Positions 1 to 12,562 of a stretch of DNA of 64,000 bases are shown here, piece after piece. The position numbers and the translations under genes were made by a program. Below the pieces are notes generated by a model, which worked only from the letters and a program-made list of their open reading frames with translations, searched no databases and was not told the DNA's origin. The stretch spans positions 112,273-176,272 of the forward strand of contig NBZP02000033.1 in NCBI GenBank assembly GCA_002236755.2, written 5' to 3'. This stretch comes from Dothistroma septosporum (taxonomy: Eukaryota; Ascomycota; Dothideomycetes; Mycosphaerellales; Mycosphaerellaceae). Numbering within the stretch: the stretch's first letter is position 1; each line of letters starts with the position of its first letter.

Positions 1-57
1 GATAATCTCTTGTGTTCTAGCAATTAGCTTACTGCGCGTCAGGTCTTCTCTGCGACC

Positions 58-3000
58 ATGTTCAGGTCTGCCTGTCGAATAGCGGCCGTTCTTGCGCTGC
101 TTGTCGCGGCTTCTAACGCTCAGATCACGACAACCACGAGCTCGTCAACTTCGACTGCAAACTATCCGAGCACCACAGGCCCCATCTGTCCCAGTTATGA
201 TGGCTTGACATACTACGACGCCAATAACACGCCGTACACTATCACATGTTCGGGAGACTGGGGTGGTGGCTCTCCAGGCGGTCTCTTCACTCTTTCAGAG
301 CCAGATTTTGATTCATGCATGCGGTATTGCGACGCCTACGCCGGATGTGGTGCAGTAGTATACGCTGGCGGCACGTGCTATGGCAAACAGCCTGCGTCAA
401 ATGGCGGGGCCCCGGCCTCTGGCTCGGGACAGGTCGCTGTGAGAAATGTCGCTCCGGTGGTCTCGTCATCCTCTGTCTATACAGTAACGTGAGTCTTTGA
501 CCTGCGAAAGTTCGAGCAACGCTGATAAGATTGGATAGTGCCACGACAGTCTCTGTTTCAGTCTCGCAATCCGTGCAAACCGTAACGTGAGTCGTGATCT
601 AAGAATCAAATTGCTACATGCCGCTTCGTGCGACTGTCGACGCATGTTCTGAAAGAAGCGCTGACTTTTCCCAGATACACCTCGGTCTTCACGACTTCGT
701 ACGGTGTGACCACAACAGCCATATCTACACAGCGAATCACGAACACATATTCAGTGACCTTGACGAGCTTGATACCGACTACAGCGACGGCTACGGCGAC
801 TGCTACTGCCACGAGTACATTGCCAGCGGTCACAACCACGTCGTCCTATCCGGTATGATATCAAGAAGTAAACATCCCTCCAAGCTGCTGACATCCTGCT
901 CTCAGGTAACGTACACGACCTTGTCTTCGTATCCAGTGACGCAGACTTCAATCTCGATATCGTAAGCCATACAAGAGAGCTCTCGTTTCGAGTCGATGCT
1001 GATATCAAGTATTCAGTGTCTCCTCCTATCCCGTCACATACACTTCTCTCTCAAGCTACGGAGTCACGTACACGACGGTGTCGATTTCTGCCCAAACGGT
1101 CACGTCAACATTCTTGTCCGTGTCGATATCGTCGTTCCCCGTCACATATACTACAATTTCATCGTACGGAATTACCACAACGCAGCCTACTACGGTCGTG
1201 TCGACGAGCTTGAGTCTAAGCAGCTACGGTGTCACGACGACGCAGCCTACCACGATTGGTGAGCATTGAATCTGGCCCAGCCGAGCTTCAAGCTGGTAGA
1301 CTTGATGTTCATCAGCCGCTAATGAAAGTACAGTCTCAACATACCTGAGTAGCTATGGCGTGACCAGCACGGCTGTCAGCACTCAAGTCTCAACATTCGT
1401 GACTAGCGTCCCCTACACTCTTACCTCCACGACCATTCTTGTGAGCACACAGGTGACTACATACGTTACTTCTCTGGTCTCAACTGCACCTCCAACGACC
1501 ATCGTATCTACGTATCTCAGCAGCTACCCATACACCACTTTCCTGGTGTCTACAGCCCAGGTCACGGTGCCCACCACGATCTACAGCACGGTGTACAGCA
1601 GTTACCCGTATACCACGACACTTGTGAGTACGGGAATCGTTACTTCGACCTTGCCGGCTTCGACCGTTACCACATTATCGAGTTTTGGGGTGACTGCGAC
1701 ATCAATCTCTGTCTCAAGTTACGCAGTCACTGTGTACTCAAGCTATCCTGTTACTACGACAGCTGTGGCGACGAGTACACAGCTCTCTATCCAGGTTACG
1801 ACAGCATCAGGTGAGTCCATCACCTACTATTCTCGAGCACGCATGAGAAAAGCTGCGAAAGTGGCGAAATCCAAGTCCAGGCACTGCCGCCTTGGCGCTC
1901 TTCACCGACATTGGACCGCCTTATCTGTCACATGCAGATCAATAGATGCCAGCTCCAGCGCCTTTTGTGGCTAACGAAACGACAGGGAGCACCATAACCC
2001 AGACAGCTACAAGTCTGATCGTGAGCACGCTCTTGTCCAGCTACTATATTGTAAGTTCCGAGTTCTATGGGATGCACCGCACCGGCTGACTTCGCTCCAA
2101 GACGACAACAGCCACAAGTCAAGTCCCGACAACCATTATCTCGACGTACATTAGCAGCATTACAACGACAGCAATCAGTACGCAAGCTGCAAGTACAATT
2201 GTCACTACGGCACCGACGGTACGACAGCTCCACAGTGCTCTCGCAGCTTAGTTCTCTGCTAGCATGCTTGGCAACTAATTATCCTCCAGACTATCATCTC
2301 GACACAGCTTGCCTCGACAGGCTACGTTACCTTCACGAGCTTACAACCCGGAGTTACTCAGACGATTGCCAGTGGAACTTTCACGACCTATTCAGTTCTT
2401 CCCGGCTCCACCCAATACATCGTCAGCACACAAATCAGTACACTGGTTAGCACAGCGCCAGCAAGCACAATCACGCAAACAAGCCAGCTGGTCTCAACGA
2501 GCTATGTCGTGTCGACCAGCATCTTGCCGGCCGTGACCTATACCAGCCTGCAGGGAACGACGACAGTACTTTCAGTCCAGCCCGCTTCAACGCAATTCAT
2601 CACGAGCACGCAAGTTTCTACGGCTCCTGCAAGCACGGTAACTCAAATAAGCACAGCTCCAGCGGACACGCTCACAAGCTATATCGTTTCAACTAGTGTG
2701 GCCCCAGCGGTGACGTACACGAGTCTGCAAGGAACCACGACAATATTATCAATTCAGCCTGCGTCGACTCAGCTCATAACAAGCACGCAAATATCCACGG
2801 CTCCAGGCTCAACAATCGTCTCGACTGCTCCCGGCAGCACGATCACTCAAACGAGCCTCCAGGTGTCGACCAGCATCGCTCCAGCCGTGACCTATACCAG
2901 TCTCGTGAGCCTGCCACAGGGTACAACGACAATCCTCTCAGTCCAGCCCGCGTCAACCCAGTACATCACCAACACGCAAATCAGCACCGCTCCCGGAAGT

Positions 3001-4685
3001 ACAATTGTCTCCAGCGTGATTTCGACCCTGGAGCGAACAGCTACAGACACCAGCATCATCGTTTCCACGAGCATTCAACCTGCAGTCACATACACGAGTC
3101 TGCAAGGAACCACTACGCTGCTCTCCGTCCAGCCCGCTTCTACCCTTTTCCTCACATCGACGCTTCCACAGGCCACAAGCACGGTCGTATCAACCGCCAC
3201 CACAGTGTCTGTTCTCGTGTCGACAGCAATATCCTCGGGTCCACCTTTGACTTTGACGACGTCTGTGCCCTACACTGTGTATTCAAGGTGAGTAAAAGTC
3301 AGAGCAATCACTCCGGCCATTAGGTAGTCGAGACATGCCCGGCCTGACGCGCTGCATTTCTTGATCAGCACCGGCCCGCAACTCTGACCCAAATCCTGCA
3401 CCCAACAAAGCTAATTCGTTCGATAGCTACCCTGTCACGACCACTGTAATATCGTTGCAAGGTGTTACATATACAACATCTTTCATTCAGACCTCACTCA
3501 TCGTGACCACCGCCTCGGGTACGCACAGTCGCCTGCTTTTGAGATACCTCACACCCGGACTCACACTTCTTAGGGAGCACGATTACACAGACAGCTACAT
3601 CTGTCGTCTTCAGTAACAGCGTCACTACAAAAGAGATCACTTATACCACTAGCTATGTTGTGGTATGTTCTTGCAACACGAAGTCCCCAAATCACAAGCT
3701 TATTATGTTACAGACCACCACAGCTGTGAGCACACAACAGACTACAATTGTGAGCACCCAACCAGCAAGCACCATCGTGTCGACAATCTCTGGTCCCACC
3801 GAGACTGTCAGTGGACCGACGACAACGCAACCCTTCACAGTTTCGGGTCCCACACAAACAGACACGACGACTACGGCGCAGTATGGCAAGACTTGCTACC
3901 TCCTCCAAGGAACAACGTCTTGCCTGAGTGATGAGGTGAGCTCGACCTCTCAGGGTGTTGGCACGACATCGTCAACGGTAAGCTCACAAACGAGTAGGAG
4001 CTCGCAGAGCTCGGATACGGCAACAATTCCACCTCCTCCTCCTCCACCTCCTACACCGCCTAGCACCTCTGATGGTAGTACCATGAATGGGACTGCGGCG
4101 TCAGGTTCGGTCTCGGGTGGTTTGGGGTCGTCGGCTGTCGACAGCTCCACTGATCAGGCCGCAACCACAACATATTTCATTTCGACCTCGGACACGTCTT
4201 CTCAGCCCGCTACGACACCGCCTCCATCATCTTCGTCGACAGCGCCAAGCAGCAGTGTCCCAGACTACTCGGACCCTTCGTCATCACTGGCGTCCAACTC
4301 TTCCGCTACTGCTGCTGCCTCGATGCTTACACCGGATTCATCATCAACACCCTCTCCGCCGACCACCTCATTCACGACCCAGTCGAACTCGTCCACAACA
4401 CTCTCATACGCCTTCATCTACCCGCCGTCAACCGTTGTCTTCTACTTCACCACAACATCCGTCACCACCACAACGACATCAGGCGAAGAACCCGCGGCCA
4501 CATCATACACATCCTATCCTCCTTGTCCCTCAGACGTGTCAGATATCTGCAATGATCCAAGCTATGCGGGTGTCGGTCAAACTACTTGCATGGAAGATAA
4601 TGGAGAAGTGTACTCTTATAATTGCGGTGTCGTGTATCGGGGAGATACGATTCCGGAGGATGAGATTACGTATCCACCTTATTGA
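58..4685 (+). CDS. Secreted mucin-like Ser/Thr-rich surface protein, 12 exons
   Basis: Joining exons 58-488, 539-586, 675-852, 906-961, 1017-1258, 1334-1810, 1986-2050, 2102-2218, 2290-3287, 3427-3518, 3574-3662 and 3714-4685 gives one open frame of about 1254 residues with consistent phases and GT..AG introns. Residues 1-21 are a signal peptide ending in SNAQ. Residues 44-125 hold a Cys-containing module that resembles a PAN/apple domain (CMRYCDAYAGC). A very long Ser/Thr/Val region follows, with repeats of the type SSYPVTYT and, in exon 9, four longer units with PAVTYTSLQGTTT. Then come a Pro run, more Ser/Thr, and a small Cys-rich C-terminus. No clear GPI signal or membrane segment is seen at the end. 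By analogy with fungal mucin-like proteins, a heavily O-glycosylated cell-wall or extracellular role is likely; binding function is unknown. Confidence 0.85.
2509..3180 (+). repeat. Four coding repeats of about 60 residues in the mucin-like gene
   Basis: Exon 9 repeats a unit starting STS(I/V)xPAVTYTSLQGTTT and running through QPASTQxITSTQ to STAP. The units start near 2515, 2692, 2869 and 3064. Lengths differ because of small insertions such as VSLP in the third unit, and the last unit is cut short. Codons differ between copies, so this is an old protein-level repeat that has been kept under selection or homogenised only in part. Confidence 0.8.
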
Positions 4686-5551
4686 TGGAGGATAGGGTAA
4701 TGCGAGGTCGTTTGAGATTGGAGTGAGGGCAGCAGCGACTTGTGATGAACCTTCATGGATCGTGCTGTGGTCTAATGCGGAGTGGCCTACATTGACGAGT
4801 ACATGCCATGAATGCTATAGATGAGGTATTAAGCTGTTTCCGGGTGCAGCGTGCAAGTGCTTGCTCTAGGCAATAAAGATCATCCGGACAACCTGCACGC
4901 TTGAGCAAAATGATCTTGTCCAGCGCTCCCAGAAACATGTGTATGGAATCCTACTCGCCTCCATTAAAGCCTTGAACGATACAAAGAGCATCGTGGTCGG
5001 CTCGAAGCGACGTCAGATCGCCATTCGTATGCTTCACTTTCCATGGCATGCGCTCAGCTAGCTCATAAAAGTGCATGAAAGGTCCTCCCCAAAGTCTACC
5101 GTCTGCACGATTTCAATGCAATCTACTATAGTTCCCCGTATATTGGAATACGCAGGCGCGTCTACCACGGCTCTATCCACTTGATCGCAGCCTCTGTGAC
5201 AATTTCATTGATGTTACCAACCTCTATCATTTGCGTGCGACGTAAGGGTAGTTCAGGAGGCCTGCGATACGCCGTGTACTGATTTCTCAATGCTGACTGC
5301 CTCTGTCTCAGCATACGTATCTGCTTGGCAGCTGGTGTCTCCTTGCGAGTTCCATCGCGTCATTATTAGATTCCACTTCCACAACTCCTTCCCATGACAC
5401 CCCCAGACCCATCTCCCGAACCGACAACTCAAGACCGCTCCATCTTCGCTCCGTTCTCCACAAGCTTCCCCCTTCCCCTTTTTTACCCTTTGACGCATAT
5501 CCGACCCCTCATCAAAAGTCCTCCCATCGCCATGAATTTCTCCTTTTTTCG

Positions 5552-5773
5552 CTACAGCTTCCAGTTTCCGCATCGTTCTTTCAAAGGGCCAACCATGTGC
5601 GACAAACGCTTAGATAGAATCCTTAAGTACACACTCACTACGACGCTGACTACAATACCAGCTACCGTGCCGTCACTCAAGCCATTTTGTCCGTCAGCGG
5701 CAGGAGCAGAACCATTCGCCGAGCTCTCACTACTTTTAGAGGGGAAGATGGTGTACACCCTGGAAGCTGTCAA
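5552..5773 (-). pseudogene. Possible fragment of a single-pass membrane protein
   Basis: Read on the minus strand, a Ser/Ala-rich stretch leads into GLSDGTVAGIVVSVVVSV, which has the look of the linker plus transmembrane segment of fungal WSC- or mucin-like receptors. The expected basic juxtamembrane region and cytoplasmic tail do not follow cleanly, and no N-terminal exon with a signal peptide could be found upstream on this strand. It may be a relic, or an exon of a gene I could not assemble. Confidence 0.25.
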
Positions 5774-5920
5774 TGCACTCCACCTCGCCTGGAGATGTTG
5801 AGTACGCGGCGATCGTAGTCGGCGATTAGATCAGTCTGCTGTAAGAGTGCTTGGCCAAGGATATATTGCAGAGCATTGGCGCTCCGCGTGATGGGGAAGT
5901 AGCGGTGGGTGGTATCGACC

Positions 5921-5957
5921 GCGTCGGCGTCGGCGTCGGCGTTGGCGTTGGCGTTGG
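5921..5957. repeat. GGCGTC/GGCGTT hexanucleotide microsatellite
   Basis: About six tandem hexamers of GGCGTC then GGCGTT. On the minus strand they would read Pro-Thr repeats, but no gene around it could be supported. Confidence 0.8.
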
Positions 5958-7136
5958 AGTGAGCATAAAATGCAAGCTTGAGCGCGTTGCTGTATGGATA
6001 GGCTTAAGCCAATCACGGCCTCGTTGGGTCCTGCTCAGGTGATTTTGAATGAGTAGTTTCTTGCTCAGAACTTGTGAGTGCTGAGTATCATTGCATAAGT
6101 GGGATCGTACAACTTCATCCCACGTCGGATTGAGATATTGCTCGGATGCTCCACACAGTGACTCTGGCGGAGACTCAGAGAGGACCAACTGCACTGTCCA
6201 TGGCGGCGATAATGAACTTTTGTCTCCGCCCCGCTCTTGTCCTGCGCTTTCGATACTGTTCCAATCGATAACCAATATCAAGCCGCCTCGTCCATTCTGG
6301 CTGGCCTAAATATGTGGTGAGAGTCCGTGCTGGGATCAAACAATGAGGCCGTCTTAGCCGTCGAAAAATGTGGCTTCCTGGTGCTACGCGTCCGCCTTGA
6401 GACACAGTCAGCTGGCTGAGGGAATACCGTGACGTTCCAGTTTACAGAGCAAACACTAACCACACCCCATCATCACCCAACCCATAGCCTACTCCGACAC
6501 GTTCAATTAAAGGTCCAGGCAGTACCTACCCATCATCCTCCATCAGCTTCGAATAGTTTAGGCCGCCGCAATCTGCTTCGCCACGCACGGACGGCGTGAT
6601 GCAAGAGGCTCTCTGCTGCAAGAGCCACATATGCTCAGCTCCATAATGTCGTAGCAACAGACATGAATCTATCACCATCTCGGAAGCAATCGCAAGAAGC
6701 AGCATCGCAAATATTCCTATCAGTTGCAAAAGTCTGAATATCCAAACGTGGTATGAACAAAACGGCGATGTTGAGGCCGCATCGTTACGCTTGCGATGTT
6801 GGTGATGCTAAGGGAATCTTCACCGTCGGTCTCGCTGGAAATTCGACCAGGACACCCTGAGAGCGTGTGGATGCTCGCCGCTGTAGCCGACGGAAGTCGT
6901 CGTCACGACTGCATGAATATCTTTCCGGCAATATGTCTTGTCTGAGAGCAACTCTGTCTGTCGAATACTACCGCCGAAAGTGGCTGCCAAGAATTACTTT
7001 CTTCATTGCCTGGACCCTAGTCTAGCTATGCCGCTACGCGCGCTGCCGATATCTCTTAAATCCAGTCAACGCGCACTGTTAAGCACGCTCCCGGACACTC
7101 TATAAACTCCAAGCGAAATATCCCACAAAAGCGCAT

Positions 7137-8866
7137 CTATGAATGGCCCGCTCTCCGCGAAAACGTCAATTGTAGATCATCCATGGGAAAGATGGTCGCA
7201 AAGACTTTGATCTCCTCACTCTTCTCTGTGATTTTGTGCTTCCAGTCGTACTGTGCACTCAACTTGTGCAGTAGCAGCATGAGGTTCAATGTTGCGTATG
7301 TTTGTCCCAAGCAGTAGTGCGGACCTGTGCCAAACACTAGCCAGTTCTTCCCTTGCTCTTCTGCGTTGCCGGTTGTCCATCGCTCGGGCACGAAGTTGTC
7401 TGGGTTCTCGTACGCTTCGGGATCGTGAAGGGAGAGCCATGTAGATGGGACGATCATTGTGCCCTTCTTAGCGACATAATTCGTTTCGGGAATCGGAAAA
7501 TCCTTCTTGACGAGGTACGGCACCATAAGCACTGGTGGGCGGTAACGAAGGGTCTCCTTGACGACTGCACGAGTGTAGTCCTAAAATGGAGTTAGCGGGC
7601 GGAGTCCAGTCTTTCTAGCATCTCGAACTTACCATCTTCTCCAGTGTTTCCAGAGAAACATCCTGGTTGTGATCTGAACGCAGTCTGTCTCCCTCCTCTC
7701 TCACCTTACGCATGATCTCCGGGTTGTCTGCAACAATTTGCAGCATCCATGAAGCAGCACTCGAAGTAGCATCTTGCGATGCAAACAAGAACGTGAACAC
7801 GGTCATGCTGATCTCAATGTCCGAAAAGTTTCTCAGAAGCATCGCCGGTTTCTCCTCGTCGGGTACCTTCTCGCCCTTCGCAATGCGCTCACGATATCTG
7901 TCCGAGTCGATCATCTGGACGATCCAGCGGTCCATGATGCACTCTGGCTCCACTCCCCTTTGCCTCATCCTCACTCTTGACTTTGCAGCGCAATTCGAGA
8001 AGACATCCAACACCTGATCTGCAGCCTTCTTGCCATACCAAGTCTTGGTGAATGGTATGATGATGGGGAAGTTGACTAGCTCAAGGGCAGCCGTAATGTA
8101 GTAGTAGTCCTCGGCAATCGTCTTGACCTGCTCGCGCGACATGTAGTGTCCAACGAATGTGCGGCATGAGACTGCAGTGATCAACTCGCGGATGTTGTAG
8201 ACCCACGGCTTAGGGCTGTCACCTGCTGCCTCGCTCTCCTGCAGCCAGTCTTCGAAGCATTCTGCGTACACCTCTTGCTGTCCTGGAAGGTATGTCTCCA
8301 GCGCGTTGCGAGTGAAGAGGCCGTTGAGACCTTTGCGGTATTCGACGTGCTCCTTCCCATCCAGAAAGACCCAGTTGTCTGGTCGGAGAAGCTTGTGCGC
8401 AACGTCCACCACGCATGGCTTGACGTACATGGGGCTGTTGAAGACCTTGCGGGCCATGTCGCGAGTCGCGGCGATGACAACGAACTTGTGGAAGACGGAG
8501 ACGCAGGAGAGAGGCCCGGACAGCCATTTTCGGTGGTAGGCTTCAAATTTGGGGTTCACGCTTTCGAGAAAAGGACCGACGAAGGGTATCTTCCACGACT
8601 CGCCGGCAAGAGGTCCCTTATGGGATCGGTACGATACTGGTGGATGTGTTAGAGGAACACGGACTGCTAGAGGTGTTGCTATACACACGTTGATCGTATA
8701 TGACTGCCGCAACGAAAAGTGTCAGGAAGATGCTGAACCAGCTGATGGGCGATCCATTCTCGAACGCTTTGCTGAGGAAACCCGTCTGTACGGATTCTAT
8801 GGTGTTGTGGATAGCGTTCGGGATTGATGTGGAAGAGGCATTGCCAGCTTCCATGATCGACGCCAT
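7137..8866 (-). CDS. ERG5: Sterol C-22 desaturase, cytochrome P450 CYP61
   Basis: Exons 8866-8689, 8636-7633 and 7580-7137 give about 541 residues, normal for Erg5. An N-terminal membrane anchor (about residues 42-58) is followed by the family's YDQLSY segment. The I-helix region has FASQDATSS, the K-helix has KETLR, PERW follows, and the heme loop is FGTGPHYCLG with the Cys at about residue 484. The loop and the following QTYATLNLM are typical of CYP61. The enzyme introduces the C22-C23 double bond in the late ergosterol pathway in the endoplasmic reticulum. Introns are 52 bp each. The start was chosen because it gives the anchor and a phase that fits intron 1. Target-site literature concerns CYP51 rather than this enzyme. 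Confidence 0.93.
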
Positions 8867-9928
8867 GGCGGCACGCGGTTCGTTGTTTTCTCACAGTAGG
8901 GTGCCGTACGTGGCAGAGCGACTGCGTGTGCGTAGGCGTGGGCGTAGACGGTTGGTGTTCCTGTACCTGAATCTCCCATGCGATCGGCCAATCGCCCTGT
9001 CGGAGCTTCACAGGCCGGATTTCCTCGTCTGTTTCGAGATTCCTCCTCTTGAAAACTCCTGTATCGTGTTGGCTAGACGGATTCTCGGGAAACTCATGCA
9101 GAGGGTTGTCGTGGTATAGAGGAGAACGATGAGAGGAAAAGAGTGACCAGCAGTACAACATCGATCGTCAGAAGATGCAGCGGCGTTGGAAATTGCCATT
9201 GGAACCATCGTACCATTTCTTCCAAGGGTCTTCTCACGCGACAGCCAACCGGATTGGTTCCATAGCGCCGCATCCGGACCCAAGATCGCATCTCTGCCGA
9301 ATGATGACCACCACATTAATTTATCAACCACACCACCACCACCACATCAGCATCGAACGTTATTATGCAACCCTCCACCTTGCCACCTCCGCGGCCGATC
9401 AGCCTCTGTCCACTGTCCACTCTGCGTTTCGTTGTCGTTGTTCCGCCGGACTCTCGCCTCCAGCATACAGTCACGGGAGCTTATGGTTAAAGGACATGTG
9501 CAATCATCCCACCTCACGCCATTGACGCTCTTTCGCCGTCGTACGAGAGATGTCAGCAGTACTAAGTCGACTCTGCCGTCACCCCATTGGCCCGTCGCTC
9601 TTGCTCCTTCGGGCTAGACATCTTCGGTGCTGCCAAGCAAGAAGACCGGATACACAGTAGCGGCAGTGGACGCCAGCAGCAGGCCAGGTATCGTGCACCA
9701 CTTTGGTCGTCTCACCAACGTCCCCATCTGCCCTCAGATACATCTGGGCAAACTCGAGCATGCTACACGTCAACGTGATCGTGAGCGTTGCGACGAGGTG
9801 CCACCTCTTGTGCAATCCGCCGGATTTGCGCTTGATCGTCATGTAGAGAAGGGGCGAACGGACCAGCGATATGCCGCGCGAGCACATTCTAGTTCGAGGG
9901 TTTGGGCGAGAGAGGACGAGTACGATTG
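8867..9928. other. Upstream region of ERG5, no supported gene
   Basis: Divergent intergenic stretch between ERG5 and the small gene at 9.9 kb. Several open frames overlap on both strands, one on the minus strand (9579-9887) with a hydrophobic run. None has a recognisable domain or clean splice context, so I treat the region as promoter and spacer. Confidence 0.4.
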
Positions 9929-10320
9929 ATGAAGGTGAAGGACATGTCGAGCTTCGTGCCGAATGTTGGTGGCTTCTTTCCTTCCCGTGATGACTCCCGC
10001 TTCGAGCGTATCCGAGACATGTCCCGCGAGAATGCGCTCGCTTATGTCGAGAAGTCAGAGCACCCCACCGTCATGCACGTGTCTCTGAGCGCAAGAGCCG
10101 CACCAGCAGAAGAGGAGGAAATACCCCAGGCCCCTGCTCCAGACATGCAGAAGTTGGCTTCAAATCCTCCTGCCGTGGTCTGGCTGATGCGCCTAATCCG
10201 AAGAGGTTCGACCAAGTCACGGCTGCTGACGCTGGTGACCCGGGCAGGGTGATGATGTGTTTCGAGCATCGAAAGGAGAAGTGGGCGATAGCTAGAGGTG
10301 TGGATCAGACCCGATGGTAA
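9929..10320 (+). pseudogene. Small unknown gene, apparently frameshifted
   Basis: The first part, from ATG 9929 or 9944, has coding-like codon use and reads FVPNVGGFFPSRDDSRFERI followed by an acidic Ala/Pro stretch. It then runs into an unlikely tail. Near 10.17 kb a neighbouring frame becomes protein-like (LADAPNPKRFDQVTAADAG) and ends at a stop at 10318-10320. No intron of credible size joins the two parts, so an indel in the genome or the assembly is the simplest explanation. No domain is recognised. Confidence 0.33.
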
Positions 10321-10714
10321 GGGATTAGGGAAAGTGTACCTCGGAGGGAAAGATAAAAATTATTGCGAGTTGCATGGGTTCGAATATGGCGAGGAAGGGG
10401 AGAGGCAGATGGATGTTGAGGTGCATGTGGTATCGAAAAGGAGTTGGGAAGGAGTATTGCGCCGTGGGTGACGAAGTGGCGAAGACCGAGATGTTCCTGA
10501 GGTAAGAGGACTACGACTATGCCGTCGAGAAGGTATCACTGATAGAGAAAGTGCTGCAGCGACCATGGGTATCATCCTCTTCTCCAGACACGTCGGGGTT
10601 GACTGTGCCTTCGGCCTTGCAACCCGCTGTTCCAGCAAAGCGCACGACTTCAAGATAGCGTGCGCTTCCACCACAAGGCTTGTATGGTTTCCCACAATAT
10701 CTACCACGCCCAGC

Positions 10715-12562
10715 ATGACCAATAAGGCAAAGTCACGTCGCCGCAACGGCAGAAACCAAGCTTTAACAAGCCAAGAACCGCATGTCCCCGTCAACAACTT
10801 CAGCTTGGAAGAGCTGCGCAGATTGTTCGCCGAGACCCAGACCATTCCTCCAACTGCAAGACCTCGTCAATATGTTGCTTCCCGGTCAACGGTCATCATG
10901 CCCATGGCAGACGGTACATCGTTGCTTCGAGTGATCCAAAGGGAGCTGGCGCGACATGGCGTTGGACGGGCTGTTGAGAGTGCTGATGATTTCGAGAGCG
11001 GCGCAGCGGAGACACCAGACAGGAAAGATACGCCGGTGCATGGTCAGGCTCAGCGGGGACGTGCTCTCGAAGCTCCTCGGCCGGTCCAAGCTGATGATGA
11101 GCCTTCCAGACCGTCTGAAGCGCCCGGCAAAGTAGAGACGAGGTCAGCAAAATCTGACGCTACGGGAACTGCTGCTGCCCCTGAGGTGGACCACTCTCTC
11201 GACGTTGCTACGCCATTCCGGGCTAACAATGAGCCGTCGAGGCCGTCTACAGAGCGCGGAGAAGTAGAGACGAGGCCATCGAAGCTGAAGGGCAAGCCTG
11301 CCACTGCCGCTGCTACTCCCTCAAAGACGATCGATCCCAACAAGGCATCCATGACTCTACGTCTTCGTGGCGTCTTCTTTCAGAATGACAACGACCGCTT
11401 CCAGGAGAACCGCGTTCCGCTTGACGAGAAAATTCCTCAACTGCAGTTCCAGCTCCAGCGACTATGCTCCCTTCTGGCACACTCTGATCGCCTGGAGGCC
11501 ATCGCGCGGGACAATCGATGCTTCCACTTTCGAGTGCGGCCTGATTTCACGACCGACATCACCCGCAACTTCTACATTGTCGACAACGAGCACAGCTATT
11601 GTCGGCTTGAGCGCGTAAGAGACATGTTCCATACGCATCAGATCGAGGCTGCCAAACGCAATGGCGTACCTCTGATGTTGAAGTTCTACCTTGCGATGGA
11701 GGAAGGAGACAGGCCAGGTGACGAGCTCTCTCGCCACTCATTCCAAGAGCAATGGGCTCCTCAATTTGGCTTTTACGCGATGGAGTGGGATGAGGACGAG
11801 CAAGGTGTGAGGACATGCCCGATGAACCCCAGTAAGTACGTACAGCGGGACGCGTGAAGCGCGCGCAGCATGCCCCCAGAACAGCACTTTCTGTGCGGTT
11901 GGCATGCGAATCTCGTCGATAGCTGATGTATCTTTATCTGAGCAGTCGTCGAAGATATTCCGGACAGCCCCCCAATTCAGATCTACAAGGATTTCACTGC
12001 CACGCCACATGCGCAAGGTCTCAACAACGCTGTGCAGGAACAGGAGCAGGAGCAGGCATTCGCCAACATCATCAGCCAGATTCCGGAAAGGCATGGCGAG
12101 ATACGGCAGCCGCTGATGACTTTCAATCGCTACGATCGCAACCCCAAAATCGCCCCAACTCAACCACCGACCGACTTACACCTCGCTATCCACCTCTTCA
12201 CCCACCTCCAACACATCAATTGCGACGACTTCGCTCCCCCAATGCCTATCCTCCTAAAAATCCCAGCAACTCGCACCGCCGACAAAATTAAGCGGGCCCT
12301 ACTGCAGGAACTACAGCAGTACCGAACCGGCCGATCCCTCCCACAACCCAGATCAGAGTACAAGAATGCCTTTGAGATACTCTTGAGAGACCACGTCAGA
12401 TGGATGTGGACGTTGCAGCTTTGGGCCATGCCTCAAGATGAAGAGGCGCGGAGGCTGCATATCTGCAGAAAGAAGGAGGATTTTAGGGGGTTTTTGAAGG
12501 AGGGCGGAGGGGAGGGGGTGTATGTTGAGGCACATTTGGTATTGAGTGAGGAGATGGGGTGA
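10715..12562 (+). CDS. Hypothetical protein, two exons, function unknown
   Basis: Exons 10715-11831 and 11946-12562 join in phase to about 577 residues (donor GTAAGT, acceptor GAGCAG). The N-terminus is basic (MTNKAKSRRRNGRN). Residues about 90-205 are low-complexity Ala/Pro/Glu with two related PSRPS...GEVETR segments. From about residue 210 a folded-looking region begins with MTLRLRGVFFQNDNDRF and continues through the splice junction to the end. I do not recognise a family. An open frame extends upstream to 10565, but the ATG at 10715 follows a good context and precedes the first plausible protein sequence. The C-terminus ends in a Gly-rich, acidic tail. Confidence 0.75.

Larger units (their letters stand above)
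4686..7136. other. Gene-poor interval between mucin-like gene and ERG5
   Basis: No convincing complete gene. It holds the 3' ends of both flanking genes, a short hexanucleotide repeat near 5.93 kb and a possible membrane-anchor exon fragment at 5.55-5.77 kb on the minus strand. Other open frames here start at non-ATG codons or have no protein-like composition. Confidence 0.5.

Noticed and set aside
618..1262. Several plus-strand open frames inside the mucin-like gene that are out of frame with it
   Set aside because: The spliced model with consistent phases uses another frame here; the alternatives are by-products of Thr/Ser-rich repeats.
5394..5801. Plus-strand open frame of 135 codons
   Set aside because: Pro/Phe-rich translation with no domain; it lies opposite the membrane-anchor-like fragment and has no coding-type codon use.
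6526..6729. Minus-strand frame with hydrophobic start and a few Cys, effector-like
   Set aside because: It begins with TTG; the first ATG leaves a poor signal peptide, and Cys spacing and codon use give no support.
10370..10395. GGGTTCGAAT resembling a tRNA B box
   Set aside because: No matching A box, anticodon arm or acceptor stem around it.
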